In this document: positions 32,480 to 45,239 of the stretch, piece after piece
How positions within the stretch are numbered: position 1 is the first letter of the stretch
Layout of the letters: each line of letters opens with the position of its first letter
From: Takakia lepidozioides
Taxonomy: Eukaryota > Streptophyta > Takakiopsida > Takakiales > Takakiaceae
Reading direction: 5' to 3'
Assembly: GCA_030704615.1 (NCBI GenBank)
Contig: CM060731.1
Span: forward strand, 93,536,756 to 93,600,755
DNA length: 64,000 nucleotides
Translations under genes and position numbers: made by a program
The notes under the pieces: generated by a model
Seen by the model: only the letters and a program-made list of their open reading frames with translations
The model's database searches: none
What the model was told of the DNA's origin: nothing

Positions 32480-32725
32480 CTAAAGTGTCCACTTTTCTTT
32501 GGAGACTGATCGTATTCTCCCAGTGGCTATGCTCAACATTCCAGAGACTATTGAGCACTGTCTCATCTTTTGCCCCCCTGGTGTTTAAAGTCTGGCATCT
32601 GATCTTTAACTTCTACTCTGCCTGGCTTATCAAGCGGACATCCGAGGAACCAATGAAAGAAAGAATGGACCGCCCAATTCACCTCGTCCCCAAGAGGGGG
32701 GTGGGGCTTGCAGTGGCCGTCTGAC
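32480..32725 (+). pseudogene. L1 ORF2 C-terminal zinc-binding (zf-RVT) fragment
   Basis: The plus strand gives PETIEHCLIFCP followed by KVWHLIFNFYSAW after a frame change, resembling the Cys-rich region at the end of plant L1 ORF2. It is on the opposite strand to the RT fragment at 31,955, so the two belong to different insertions or to an inverted copy. Confidence 0.6.
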
Positions 32726-33258
32726 AAAGAAATGATTCTGACATCAAACAGATCAGTGGCAAGAACCAAAAATTGACCACCGTAGAGCAGAAGGCTATTA
32801 TGACCCACATGAAAACCCCGCCCAGAAGCAACATTATCTAGCAAGGACAAGACCGGCATAATGCTGCAGGGGAGGCTCCCGGGGGGGGCAGCCTTTCCAG
32901 ATTGGGGGTGATCTGAAAACAGGCCCAAGATGAAGGTAGGGGGCCAGGGTCTTGGAGACCTCATCCTTATAAGATTCCAATCGTTGAGCATGCGTCTCCT
33001 TCCAACAATTTGAGAGACGAGCATGACTCTGCCCCTGTTGCTCAATGGATGCTGCTGGTTAAGCAACACTAAATGTTGGGAATCTGAATAACACTGTGGG
33101 GAAGCACTTGAAGTAAAGAGGGGAGATGAAAGCAATGATTTCGAAAACAGGGTGGAGACTGCAAAATAGTAGTTGAATTTTGGTTGGACGAGAGAGCCTC
33201 CACTTGTGCAAAGTCTTATGAATAGCATCGCCCCTTCCTCACCATCAACAAAGATTAC
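32726..33258 (-). other. 3' flank / possible 3' UTR of the SEUSS-like gene
   Basis: Lies directly downstream (minus strand) of the stop codon. No other gene recognised. No clear polyadenylation signal could be assigned by eye. Confidence 0.35.
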
Positions 33259-36200
33259 TCAAGAAGACTGCCAATTAAATGGAAGCCCACCAAAGGAACT
33301 GTCTGCACCCAGGCTCCCAAGCATACCATTCCCAGTGAGTTCATGACGGGCCCAGTCTTGTAAGTGCACATTTTGGTGCTGGGCTAGGGCTGCCAGATTG
33401 AGCCTCCTACTGAGGCCGTCGTTCATTGCACCCATATTCCCCCGCAACCCATAAAAAGTACCACCCCCAATACTTCTGCTATGGTTTCCAAGGCCTGAGA
33501 GGGCATGCACCCCACCACCACTCACAGAGTTACTCAAGCCTCCAACCAAACCACCTAGGCTACTACCACTGACCCCTAAATGGTCGCTACTGACTCCTCT
33601 ACTCTCAGATCCAATACCAAGTGACCCCATCCCTCCAGCTCCATTGTGAGGGTTCAAGCCACCAAGCCCTGAGTCGATTGCAAAGTTTCTGCTTAAGCCT
33701 GTTGCCCCTTGACATTGTTCAATTGACCCACCATTGATGAGCTGCTGGCTCATCATCATTCCTTGCAAGAGTTGGTTTACAACATTCTGCGTGTACGCAG
33801 GTTGCTGACTTGCCTGTGCTGACACCTGCTGCTGCTGGAGCAGGCTGGCACCCCCCCCAATCCCATGTGTGTTTTTCTGGAATATGTTTAAAAGTGGGTT
33901 GTGACCCAACGATGCCCGGCTAGTACCTCCCCCACCAGTCATGGTGACAAGGGAATTTCGAAATGATGTGACTGAGGTGGTAGGAGGGGCCAGTAGTGAA
34001 CCAGAGAAGGACCGACTGCCAACTGCTGGAGGCAGCTGCTGCTGCATAAGCAAAGCACCAACGATTGTGTTGGGTGTGCTTGATTGGTGCACATTCTGAA
34101 GTGGATTTTGAGGAGTGCTCTGTAGAGAATTTCGCAATGATGCCAGTGAGTTTTGTTGAAAGAAAGAGTTGGCCACTGGTGCCATTTGATTCCCACCATC
34201 TGCAGATCCAATAAGGTTACTTCCCAGGTGATCCAGTACAGTCAAAGTGCTGGCATTTCCATTGGTGACAAGGTTATGGAGGTCCAGTTGATCCTGTTGC
34301 TGCTGCTGCTGCAGTGCTTGATTGATTTCGGGGATATGAAGCACACCGCTAGAGCTCATACTGTTTCTTCGAGGGAAACTGTGCAAGCTTGCTGCATTCC
34401 CATATCCCATGTTTGTGAGAAAGACAGAAATGACACTTCTTACATCTGCGAAAAACGCTGCACCGAGCTTACAGAAAGAAAGGAAATGACACGATATATG
34501 TCCCTGGAAAGATCAAAGAGATTATGGGAAAGAGAGAAAGGAAAATTGTTTTACATCCACATCGGGCGATAAGGGGAGGAAAGAATGTACACATAAGACT
34601 TTGTTTCCCATAGTATAAGGGGGAGAAAGAAACAAACAAAGAGAGAAATAAAACAAATTCATAAAGTCACGGAAAGGTCGAAGAGCTTATGGGACAAGGA
34701 AGCAGGATACAACAAAGAATGCGGGGCCCTCAACTCTCAACAAGTAGCCCAAAAAACACCATTCAGCGTCAGGAAATTCTGTAAGGTGGAGAGCTTCAGG
34801 GGCCTTTGGGACCCCAGGAAACGGGAGAGGGAGGGTATGTACTCACAAGAATTGTTTGCCATAGCCTTCTGACCATAGACCCAATGTCCAGACGTGGGTG
34901 GGACAAGAGGAGACAGACACTACCTTTGTGAGGGGCTCACTCCAGTAGTGGGATTTACCTTGATATAAACAATTAGTTCGGGCTTTCCAGATTTCCTCTA
35001 GATATCCCTCCACACAAGCATCGATCTGATGTGTGTGAGCAATTAGACCCCAACCGAGCCATGGCTTTTAGGCTCAGCCTCAAGATTTTGACAGTTGGTG
35101 AACTGAGGTGCAGGGACTATGTTCTTGATGGTCCTGAAGAGGCACACTATGCTGAGAATACCCTGGACATTGTATCAGAAAATGGATATTGTCTTCAGGC
35201 GCACATCCGGCATTGACAATCTGCCTTTCCTCTCTGCATCTATTTAGTGTTCAAAGGTAGACTCCCCACCCACTCTAGTGCAGAGGGTGGGTAGGTAGGG
35301 AGGGTATGTAGGTAGGAGAGAGAGAGGGAGAGAGAAAGAGAGAGAGTGTATGAAAGAGAGAGAGAAGAAATGAACTTTCCAAGTACTCAACAGACTTGGC
35401 TGACCATTGTCCTGCGGAGAGAAGAAAAGGGAGGAAGAGGAGGGGAATGGGAGACTAGAACGGAACCATAATGACTTCACCACCTCCACAAGGAGCCAAA
35501 AAAAGCAGATGGGACGACACATAGCAAGCAAAGAGCCAGCTAGAAACAGTGTGGATTGGTGCGGCTCACACACATCTCCCTGAATGCAATGAGATGACCA
35601 ACATGGGGAGCCAACACTCTGTAAGCTTGTGAAATTTATGGCACCTTTCTATTTCTCTTGCTCATGGCTACTAGAAAAGACAGGGAAAACGCCTTACCAA
35701 TTGGTCCCACATTGTTCTCACGACTGAAATCAATCAAGTCTTTCATACTGTTCACCACCTCTGAAATCTGTGCACAACAAGGAAAAAATCAGCTGTTTTG
35801 AGAGGGAGACAACTAGTGGCCCTAACTAACAAGAAGCTCCTCATTTTTAACCCTATGCACTACAGCTTTCATCGGATGTTAAATAATCAGCTTTGCATGT
35901 GGGAGCATCAATAAGGCTTTTTCGAAACAACAAGAAATCCATTTAAGAACAACTTTTTTTTCCGTTTATCAATACTGCCCAACCCAAAGCCCAGCAAGCA
36001 GATGAATCACCCAAAGCAAATGAAGTCATGATAGTATTGGCACAGCCCGACAGTGCGGAGCACTAGGGCAATCTCAGCCACTTATGATGCATTCTATCTG
36101 AGATTCATCGGAAACAATGTAAGTCTAAACTTCAAGCCTGTGCCTTATAAGCAACATGGACAGAGAAATAAAGGTCAATTGGCAATGAGACCTGCAGACA

Positions 36201-39200
36201 GCGAACATAGCGCTTGGTGTAGCCCAGGTCATTCACAGTGGGAGCCTCCAAGCTTTTGGCAAGCTGTCGCGCACTTGTCACAAACCTGAATTGAAAACCC
36301 CTATAAGGCCCATTTGTCTGTTCTGTTTGTCTCATAAGCTCTTTGGACTTCTTGTGTTGGTTCTATTGTTTTCTGTGTTACAGGTACTTTGTGTCCATGG
36401 CTACACTAAAAAGTTCAATTCTATGTCTTTTTTAATCCTCAACTTTTCTGCTTAATCAAAGTTGGGTATGGATCCCCAAAGGCAAACAGCAAGGCACATA
36501 TAACGAGAGGTCATTCCTCTAGTATGCCATGATGTCCTGAACAGGTGCAGCTGCCTAAAGCTTGTGTAGAATTGATTCCAACTTATTTCGGTGGGATTTC
36601 TTACAAATGGCAGTTGGTCTGCATCTCCTGCAGCCCAATGCCTCCATTATTAGTTGCAGATGTCTGATACTTCTGTAGAATTTGTGCCAATTGAGTCACC
36701 TGCATCCAAACCCACCATCAAGTCTTCAAACTTACAGTTGTTCCCTGGCTTAGAACAACAGTCTGCTGGTTAGGAGCATCCACTATGTACCTCGCATTGT
36801 GGCATGGCCAGAGCAGCCCTCAAACCCAACAAAGGTCACCAGAAAAAGTAGGCATGGATCCAATTGAGGAAAAGAAAGCATGTACTCATAAGACGTTGTT
36901 TGCCGTAGCCTTGTGGCCATTGACCCCGCACCCACATTGAGCAGAACACAAAGGGACAGAAACTACCTTTGTCGGGGGCTGACACTGAGGAAAAGAAAGA
37001 AAGAAAGCAAAAGCTAACTTTGTCCACAGAAGGCCCAAGGGCCCGAGGGAAAGACATGAAACAGAAACCACTGGAACTACTGAAACAAAGCCAAGCTATG
37101 AGAGAAAGTCTGACCTCCAAATCAAGAAAGTAAATTGCTAGGTCACTTGACATCTAAGCTGCCAAGTTCTATCATGGAGGAGGCCAGAAACTGTGTTACC
37201 TGAGGGACTATCAACCTTTGAGGAAGAAGCTCTTCATGGCTACGGGCACAAAACTCCCATGACAAAATCTGTGCTTTTTCAACACCATTTACACATGTTA
37301 TCAGACAAGCGACACACAAGACACAGTTTGTCACCACATCGTATTTTAGTGCCACCACATACATATCACAGACAAACACTCAATGTACAAATCTAAGATG
37401 TTTCGGCATGAATAGATACAGTCAGAAGTGTGAAATAAGGGTGTTGAGGGGTTGATGCACCTTAAGATCGGAACTGAAAACAATCCGTAACTGCCCATCA
37501 CGTACAACGCGGAGTTGCTCAAACACACTTTCTTGGATAGCTTTGCCATACTCCAAAACCAGGTGCCCAGACCTCAGCCGGTACTCATTAGGCAAGTCGA
37601 CAAACAAAAGTTCCTCGAGGATTCCACTGTCGTACTTGATTTTGCCCAACCTTGGCAGCACCTCCACAGTCGTTTCTGTCATATGGCGCCCATGCAGCAT
37701 TATAATGTGCTAATGCTCTAGTGTGTGGCAAGACTACCAGAAGGTCAGGGGAAAGCCTGGGCAACGATGGCTTACCTGAAACCAAAAGTGAAACCATCAA
37801 CCACTCCCTTCCCTGGAAGAGACCACCTCCTGCCTAAAGGTAAAAACAAAGGAGTAAAAAGGAATGGTCAAAGAATCTATCCTCCATTCTGGACTTGTAG
37901 GCAATGACACTTCCTCAACAGTGGAGTAACTTACTTACAGTACATATGTAACTTTTACATAAAACATTTACAAATGTCATAAACAAAATGGGGCAGACCT
38001 GTGGACGGAAGAGAAGGAAAAGGAGAGGACGGCAGCAGACTTACCAAAGCCCCGACCTGGTTTAGTGCCACATATCTCACAATGCCAAACATCCTGCCAA
38101 GCTCACACACTCACCTTAAAAAACTGAAGACAATATCCATTTTCTGATACATTGTCCGGGATACTCTCACCAGAGAGTGACCCTCTTCAGGACAATCAAG
38201 AACATTGTCCCGGCACCTCTGTTCACCAACTTTCAAAATCTTGAGGCTGAGCCTAAAGCCCTGGCCCTGTTGGGGTCTAACTTGTGGGCTGCTCACACAC
38301 AGCAGATTGATGCTTGTGTGAAGGGCTTCCTAGAGGATATCTGGAAAGCCCAAGCTAATTGTTTGTATCAAGGTAAGTCATACTACCGGAGTGAGCCCCT
38401 CACAAAGGTAGTTTCTGGTCCCTTTCGTTCCGCCCAAACTGGGGGCAGGTTCTATGGCCACAAGGCTACGGCAAACACAGTCTTATGAACACATCTTGAA
38501 AAACTGAAGTAACAAATTTCATCCCTACAACTTGGTGATACAGGGGTTTCGGATGTCAAAATTCAATTCGAAGTAAATCAGATTTCAACTCCAGGAACAT
38601 CTGGAAAGACAACCTCTGAACATTCCTTAGATGTTTATTGAGTAACAAACGATAATACTGTAGTATATGTTTTGGATCACCAGGGTAGAGGAAGAACCTG
38701 GGGAAAGATGCCAGTCGGTTGACGACCACCACTCCCGTAGAGAGAGACACACCACCGCTTCTTAGCACGCGGTGCAAAGTACTCAGCTACAAATTTCCGC
38801 CAAAATGTGATGTTGTTATCCTGAAATGACAAGATTTTGCTTCAAGATTTGGCGCTCCATTTTCTCCACTTATCATTAAACATTGAATTCCCTAACTGCT
38901 CACTTCAACTTCTCCTCCACTTTTCTTGCAACTAAGTTTTGCATACACTACACGCTATTCATTCGTTCAAAGAACGGAGACTGTTCATGCAAACACTAGA
39001 GACAATGAGGTTTTTCGTACTGAAAGAGAAGACTAACTGGAGGGCGGTGCCTTTGATGATAAAGGTATTGCATTAGCCGGCGTGCGCACACTCCAGCCTC
39101 AAATCCCGACTCTTTGATCACACCTATCTCACGTACCAACCCAAGATGGTTCAAATCAGTGTTTTGGAAATATTAAAAGACCTGAGATCTGGAAACAACC

Positions 39201-41146
39201 ATGAAAAGTAAACCACCCTCCAGCAGCACGCAGATACAGTGGAGCATCTTTGGTACCCCTGCAGTGGCACTCAACTCAACTGCCCCAACTGACACATGCT
39301 AGAAGAGGAAAAGAGAGAAAAAGACAAAGGAAAAGGGATGCTGACAACTACCTGGCCGAAGAGCGATGGCATAGAACAAGCAGTAAACTGCCAACCTTGA
39401 ATTAAGTTGTACATCTTACACCAAATGGTAAGTGGTAAACATAAAGACCAACTTGTGGGAAGGGGGAGGACCCACCAGCACTCTGCGAAAGACTGACTTC
39501 TTGTTGCTGTTGTCGTTGTTGTAATTGTTGTTGCTGGAGAAGGTTAAGATGTGTCTGTTGGCGCTGCATTCGAAGCACCTCATCAAGCTGGAGCTCAGGG
39601 GGCAAACTTAAGTTACTGTGTCCCTGGGCTGAATGAAAACCCATCTGAAGCAAATAAACACTAACTACACACTGTCAGTAAGTTTTAACTTACAGAGCGT
39701 GAAGATGTAGCTGAATTCAGCTAAAGTATCAAATATCTTGAGATACTTGAACAATAGCGACGATAATTAAGTGATCAAGATGAAATAAGCCCCTGCAACA
39801 CCCAAAAGACAAACCAAAGGCCTTTCCATCCTCAACTTAGAAGATGGACCTGACCACACAATCCATCCTCTGCTTTGATCTCTAGTTGTGTCATCAAGAC
39901 CTGTTGCGGCTGCAATGCCTGATCTCTTGAATGAGATTCCAATTTCACTGAGGCTAGGGCCTGCTGCTGACTGGCTCCATGCCCTGCAACCTGTGTGCTA
40001 ACCCCTAAACCAAACCCCACTCCTTGCTGGGTACCACCAATGTGAAGCACCTGTCCACCACTTCCAAGTGACTGAACAGAAGGTGGCTGCTGACCACTGG
40101 AGGTCAGTTGCTGAGCAATGCCACAAGCAGACTGTTCCTGCTGTAAGGACTGCAACGATTGTTGTTGCTGCAAGAGTTGGGTTGGAGGGATACCCATTCT
40201 GACTTGTTGATTAAGTTGAGAATCCTGCACCCACAAAAATGTAATTGAGGATGGATTTGACTTCCCCCAAGGCTTGACTACAATGCTCAAACACACATAA
40301 AAAATGCTAAACTTTTCAAATACCCAAACAAATATCCGTGTATCTCATTCTAGCAGCAGTCCCAAATGCGCCTACCTGAATCCGAAAACCAACTCACCTG
40401 CTGGTCAAGTCGAGAGAGAGGTGAACCTCCCTGTTGACGAGCCATGGAGCTCAAATTTGAGGAGGAGATGGACCGAGGCGAAGCTGGTAGTGCCTTGGAA
40501 CCCATGCCTGAGAGCCCAAATGAGTCCGAGGCCGGACCCATGCTGCGTGACAGATTCGAAGCCCCTGAGTTTGAGCCTGTGATGAGAGAGCTGGCTCCCA
40601 CACTCAGACAGTTAGCTTCTCCATTAATGCCCTGGTGAATACCTGTCCATCCATCGACCCACTGGATTGCATCAACATATATCCATGGGAGTGTGGCGTA
40701 AACACCATTCTTGATAACCAAGAATAAAGAGCATGGTAATTAACTTTCCGAGAACAAACTTCTCAGACCACCAATGTCACCATGCATGGCTACAACTTAC
40801 TGTAGTTAGTTCACATGGACTCTGCAAAAGTTGTGAGAGCCGCACTGATAAACACTACTGAGTTGCACACCACAAAGAGGATCATGCTGGATGAAAAGGG
40901 GTAGTCCTACCAACCTGTGAGCCCCGGACTTGTCCCAGCACTGAGAGAGGAGAGGCTGGAGAAGCTATCCAGCACGTGCACACCTCCAAACTGAGACCGC
41001 CCAGAGGTGGGAGCCGAGAGGATTGGCTGTGAGAGTGCACCTCCACCTTGGTTCCCCAGCACAACATTGCCTGTACACAGAAGTGAAGGGGATGCTATCT
41101 GAGCCTGACCTCGTGCCACCGGAGGAGCCGCCAATGGCGCCCCCAT
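33259..41146 (-). CDS. SLK: SEUSS-like transcriptional co-repressor (LIM-domain-binding family), 13 exons
   Basis: SEUSS-like proteins bridge LEUNIG-type co-repressors and DNA-binding factors in the nucleus. Exons (5' to 3', minus): 41146-40915, 40642-40398, 40224-39850, 39644-39449, 39288-39182, 38820-38698, 38093-38045, 37675-37461, 37268-37200, 36699-36605, 36285-36192, 35767-35698, 34391-33259. All junctions obey GT/AG and keep phase, giving about 1,000 residues. N-terminus: LGNQGGGALSQP and VGASSLITGSNSG, LPASPRSISSSN, as in SEUSS/SLK; then glutamine-rich stretches. LIM-binding core: NNITFWRKFVAEYFAP, RAKKRWCVSLYGSG, DVWHCEICGTKPGRGFE, VLEYGKAIQESVFEQLRVVR, SWEFCARSHEELLPQRL, RQLAKSLEAPTVNDLGYTKR, ISEVVNSMKDLIDFSRE. 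C-terminus: LPFNWQSS. The fifth exon (39,182-39,288) and fourth-exon donor are the least certain. The start ATG at 41,146 fits the family. Confidence 0.9.
34670..34755 (+). repeat. Short dispersed repeat (GAGCTTATGGGACAA ... ACAAGTAGCCC), copy 1
   Basis: In the last intron of the SEUSS-like gene. GGAAAGGTCGAAGAGCTTAT and ACAAGTAGCCC are shared in order with 47,340-47,470. Type unknown. Confidence 0.5.
34836..35205 (+). repeat. Dispersed repeat family R, copy 2 (in SLK intron)
   Basis: About 370 bp from TGTACTCACAAG to ATGGATATTGTCTTCAG. It is shared with 38,115-38,490 (inverted) along its whole length and partly with 8,828-9,050. It lies in the large intron between exons 12 and 13. Confidence 0.75.
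36878..36990 (+). repeat. Dispersed repeat family R, copy 3 (partial, SLK intron)
   Basis: Holds only the GTACTCATAAGACGTTGTTT to ACTACCTTTGTCGGGGGCT end of the repeat. Lies in the intron between exons 9 and 10. Confidence 0.7.
38115..38490 (-). repeat. Dispersed repeat family R, copy 4 (inverted, SLK intron)
   Basis: Reverse orientation of the 34,836-35,205 copy, in the intron between exons 6 and 7. The longest parallel is the GGCTCAGCCTCAAGATTTT to CAGAAAATGGATATTGTCTT half. Confidence 0.75.
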
Positions 41147-42920
41147 CCAGTGACTCGACTCCAAGTACTGCTCCAGTGCCAACCCTTGAGAAACCTCTTC
41201 CCTTGAAACCCAGCCTCACACTCTCTCCCGATTCTTTTATTCTATATTACATTGCAAGTGGAATTTAGGATGCCTTCTTTTTTGAAGTCATTGGACTTGA
41301 TGGTGAAAAAGACATGAGAATACATGAGAGGCCCTCATTGGGAGACCACCAAATCAGATTCCTGCAGGGTGAGAGATGAATGATTAGGCTGCGATCCTTG
41401 AGCTTTCCAGAAAGACATCAGTAGAAATGGTACTGATAGTGCCTAAAAGCCGCTGTGGTGTTAGCCCCTCCTCGTTCCTGCCCACATTCGTCCTTGTCTC
41501 TCTCAAACCCCCTGGCAGGTGAAATTCCACTGGAAGGCAATCGTGGCTCAGCTGTGGGTATTGGAAGTGAAGGAGCTCACACAGTATGAAAGGAACCCAA
41601 GCACCCGAGCTCCACCTCTAGTATGTGTTTTGGGTAAACCATTGGAAGAGAGAAGTACAACCCGCAATAGGAGAGAAGAGTGCACCCCCTCTGTCCAGGA
41701 AGACAGCCTGACTCGTTGTTTCTCTGAATTGACCTCCTCAAGTCCACATTTTCTATCCAACTTTCAAACCACTGCTTCGGAATGGCGAAATAGATGCTGT
41801 GCCCTGTTACTTAGAATGTCCCCCAGAGCTCCCACATGTATCATCGCTCTAGTTGACAGGCTGTTGTTCGCCAAAGCAAAAGGCGACATCTTCGTGGGCG
41901 GGACGACCCAGCTTCATCACTTGAAACTTCCAAGAAGTGAGTTTATGTTCGTGTCTTGACTCTATCTCCATCTGTTCCCAAACCGTATGCCTTATGTTAC
42001 GATACGCTCAGTGAATAGTTCTGTGGTAAGTAACCAGAATGAAGAATAAGTCAAGCTATTCTCATTATAAAATCCAAATAGCTCCGTGAATCCATCTAGA
42101 CAAAGCGGACATACCTGCTTCCACAATGTCGGAAAAATTGCAGCAAAGGCTATACATCGTTACAAAAGGAGACCTGCGTCAGGACTCAACGAGATTGAGA
42201 CTTGGAAACGGTCACATGATTTGATTGACGACCAAGCAGCTTCCCCCAATCCCAGGATACGAGACCATTTTGATGTCAGGAGGAGGTGGCAGGAAGATTA
42301 CACCATAACGGGGAGTATCACACCAGCAGTGCTTGATGAGCTCAAGCGCATCTATCATTCGCACGTTCTGCGTTATCCAATGAAGCCCTCCGCCTACTCA
42401 TCCTAGGCATTCGAGCTCCCACATTGCATGATAGGGAGAGCCAGAACTACAGCAAGTCTTCCCACTAAACTCCAAACCAAAAAAAATTCCCTCTCGAAAT
42501 CCCTCCCACCCCCTCTCGCAGAAGGCTGGTAAGAAGAAAATGCGTGCGAGACATCAAATTTGGCAAAAAAGCGGCACCATAACCGCTCGACTACACTGAA
42601 ACCGCTCTGACAGTCATCCTACGAACGGACCTTCCAGCAAGCAAGCATCCCTTTCTGTTCACACACAACCAGTAGGCGCCAGGTCTGACACTCCACACTC
42701 GCTCCTTCACAACCCTTGTGAAACGTACAAGACGAAGCAAAACATCCACAATCCAGGAACGCACAAGTGAGATAAAGGACCCTCCTCCCTCTAAACGCAT
42801 TCTACAAACGAAAAAGGCAAACGCCTTCCAGCAACACGAAATCTCCCAGCCCCTCCCCTCCCCCAAACACACCTCAACAGTTATTTCCTGCAGCAGACCA
42901 CCTCAGAACACTTGCTCGCA
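41147..42920 (-). other. Upstream region of the SEUSS-like gene
   Basis: No coding exon of a known family was found on either strand. A 5' UTR or further 5' non-coding exons of the SEUSS-like gene are expected here, but I cannot place them. Confidence 0.35.
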
Positions 42921-42943
42921 CGTCTCTCTCTCTCTCTCTCACT
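42921..42943. repeat. (TC)n tract, (GA)n on the minus strand
   Basis: About ten TC units roughly 1.8 kb upstream of the SEUSS-like start codon. GA tracts can bind BPC/GAGA factors in plants; a regulatory role here is a guess. Confidence 0.7.
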
Positions 42944-42944
42944 C

Positions 42945-42990
42945 AATGGCCACAAGGCTACGGCAAACAACGTCTGATGAGTACATTCTC
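42945..42990 (-). repeat. Dispersed repeat family R, copy 5 (end only, inverted)
   Basis: GGCCACAAGGCTACGGCAAA followed by CAACGTCTGATGAGTAC, the same end as in the other R copies. Confidence 0.7.
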
Positions 42991-42999
42991 TCTCTCACT

Positions 43000-43840
43000 C
43001 TCACTCCACCAAGAGACCCCGATGCCAAGGACGACCGAGCAACGTCATCAGTTTCGTCCGACACCGATCGTCCCATTTCGACCCAGAATTGAATGTCTCT
43101 CGGGACCTCATTTCCGGATTCCGACCAACCCTTTTTTTTCATTTCTGAAGTTTCACAGACATGGCTACAGTAAGCAGGCTCCTTGGAACTGAATTGGCGA
43201 TTATATTCAAAAAAATTGGTGCAACGGCTGGCAACAATACTTTAAATTCAGGTTGAGTTTTGGCAAAGTTTTGTGAGGGCGACACTCTGATTTTTAAGAT
43301 ACAAAATTTGTGGCTCCAATATTGGAATATGAAAAAAAAAAAAGGGGGCTGGTCTGAACGCTACTTGCACAATGACCAAGCCAACAGCCCAGGGAATAAA
43401 TGCTAAGACGAGCTGGGCGGTACATGTATGCACTACATGGGAACTTATAGAGGCATCGTACTGCAGACTCTGCAATATCTAGTGGTGTACCTGTATAGAT
43501 CTGGCTATAAGCTTAGTTACAAAATTGAGATCCAAAATTGAAGGCGCCAAGCCTATATGATAATGAAGCGTTTTGGCTCCGTCTCCCTATGTACAGAGTT
43601 GTAGCTGGCTCCAACAAAGTATTTTGATCCCATATTTTTATATAACTAGGTCAACTCCATATTTTATTTGTAGCTTTTTGGCTATTTTTCGCCTAAATAG
43701 AAAGGGCTGATTCCGACAATTCCAAATTGGACGGGTAGTCTACCCATAATTAGGGTCTGAAATGTTTCCAAGGTAACAACGAATGAAGGCCTGCCGTGTC
43801 GGCCTCAACTTTGTGTATACGCAGTCCGCCCGCTTTCCCT
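43000..43840. other. No recognised gene
   Basis: Simple-sequence and AT-rich DNA without recognised coding or repeat signals. Confidence 0.45.
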
Positions 43841-43844
43841 TGAG

Positions 43845-44025
43845 CAGGTAGCCCAGTGTTTGGGTATTTGTGCCTTGACCTGGGTGATCCTGGGTTCAAT
43901 CCTTCAACATGTGCCTTCAACCGTCCATTGGCCCCTCGATGGGCTGTGTGTTTAGCAGTAGGCTCTGTACATTCACTGAACGTTAAAACAAACTTTACTT
44001 TACTTTACTTTCCCTTTTTGACGCA
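43845..44025 (+). mobile_element. tRNA-derived SINE with (TTTAC)n tail
   Basis: A-box-like GTAGCCCAGTGTTTGGGTA (near 43,847) and a near-perfect B box GGGTTCAATCC (near 43,890) lie at Pol III promoter spacing. A tRNA-unrelated body with GGCCCCTCGATGGGCTGTG and a short TTTAC-repeat tail near 43,995-44,010 follow. Confidence 0.75.
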
Positions 44026-44715
44026 GCCTTGTTACTACAGTAACATCCTCTCCAGGTTGTTATGTTCCGAGGAAGCCGACTGTTTTTATATACTAAACAA
44101 TAATTTTGAAAGAGGGCACGCCACGTTGCGGGCCTACAGGAAGGGATCCTACGATCGATGCGGGCGCGCGCTACGCGACAAAGCTAACGCCAATCCAATA
44201 CGAAAGTATTAAATGAAAGAGCATTCAAAGGTACATTTTGCACATTCATGTGAGGTGAGAATGCAGCCACGAGAGTTGAACCGTACACCTCGATGCCGTG
44301 GGGGTGTTAAAGGAGACGAAGCGATGGGGCCCACGACTGGCAATCATCGATGGCCGGACAACCGCGCGGTCTGCCAGGCAGCCAAAAGCACGGTTGGTCA
44401 TTGACTTGCGCTGTTGAATGCAGTCAAGCAGCGCGGTCATTGGCCCACCTTTCCGGTACCGTCCTCGGGCTCCTTTATCACGTAATTATGCGTTTCGCCA
44501 TCGGGGTTAGGCCCCTGGCTAAACCATGTTTAGGAGTTTAGCCAGGTGGGTGCTTGCACATCCGGGGCTGATTTTTGCACCTGTCACAAGGCATTTGACA
44601 GGCAAAAAAAGGCAAAAAAAAAATCTGCCTGTCAAAAGAGAAAAAGATGCATCTCACAGTTAAAGTTTTTTTTTTTTTAAAGCCTGTCAAAAGAAAGGCA
44701 GAAATTTCTGGTAAT
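44026..44715. other. No recognised gene
   Basis: No protein motif or RNA gene recognised. A-rich and T-rich runs with CTGTCAAAAG repeats lie near 44,600-44,690. Confidence 0.45.
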
Positions 44716-44719
44716 TAGG

Positions 44720-44935
44720 GGTAATTTTATTACTAAGTCCACCTAGGAGAGGCTCACAAAGCCTGAAAGGTACAAATTATGAATAGAGAATCTGCCAAGA
44801 TTACTGTTAGTTATTAGCAATTTTATTAGTAAGTCCACCTAGGAGAGGCTAAAAAAGGTACAAATTGTTAGTAGTTATTGTTAATCTTACTAGTAAGTCC
44901 ACCTAGGGGAACCTCACCTAGGCCAACTGCCCTTC
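44720..44935 (+). repeat. Three copies of AGTAAGTCCACCTAGGAGAG
   Basis: Copies near 44,733, 44,829 and 44,892 with linked AAAGGTACAAATT and TTAGTTATT words, so part of a longer direct repeat. No coding. Confidence 0.75.
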
Positions 44936-45239
44936 TTTGTGTAAGTTCTTTGTGTTTCAAGCCTTACACCTCTAGGCTCTCCCTCTTTGTTTCCTGTGCG
45001 TGCTCCAGCCTCTATTCTTAGGTTTTTTTTTGTTTTTTTTTCTTATAAGGGTGTTGAGTAGACGGATATTTGGCTCGGATCCATTTCGGAGAATGTGGGA
45101 TGCACTTGCTTTCCCGTTTCTAGGCTTTACTCTTGATACACCCTTGTAAAATGCACAATTAAGTACTGGAGGCTGGCAGCCAAAATAAATTGCTGGTTCA
45201 AAACGTGCAGTGCCTGTTTGACTTGTTCTCCCTTACACC

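Noticed and set aside
32563-33228. 221-codon minus-strand open frame after the SEUSS-like stop
   Set aside because: It overlaps the plus-strand L1 zf-RVT fragment and the gene's 3' flank; no domain seen.
39353-39393. Alternative small exon of the SEUSS-like gene (between an AAG acceptor and CAG/GTAGTT donor)
   Set aside because: Its best-looking frame (ending LRP) is out of phase with the next exon; the 39,182-39,288 exon keeps phase throughout.
41519-42406. Open frames upstream of the SEUSS-like gene
   Set aside because: No recognised domains and opposite strand to the gene; no splice-consistent model found.
43845-44025. Functional tRNA gene
   Set aside because: A and B boxes are present but no cloverleaf or acceptor stem can be drawn; the tail marks a SINE.
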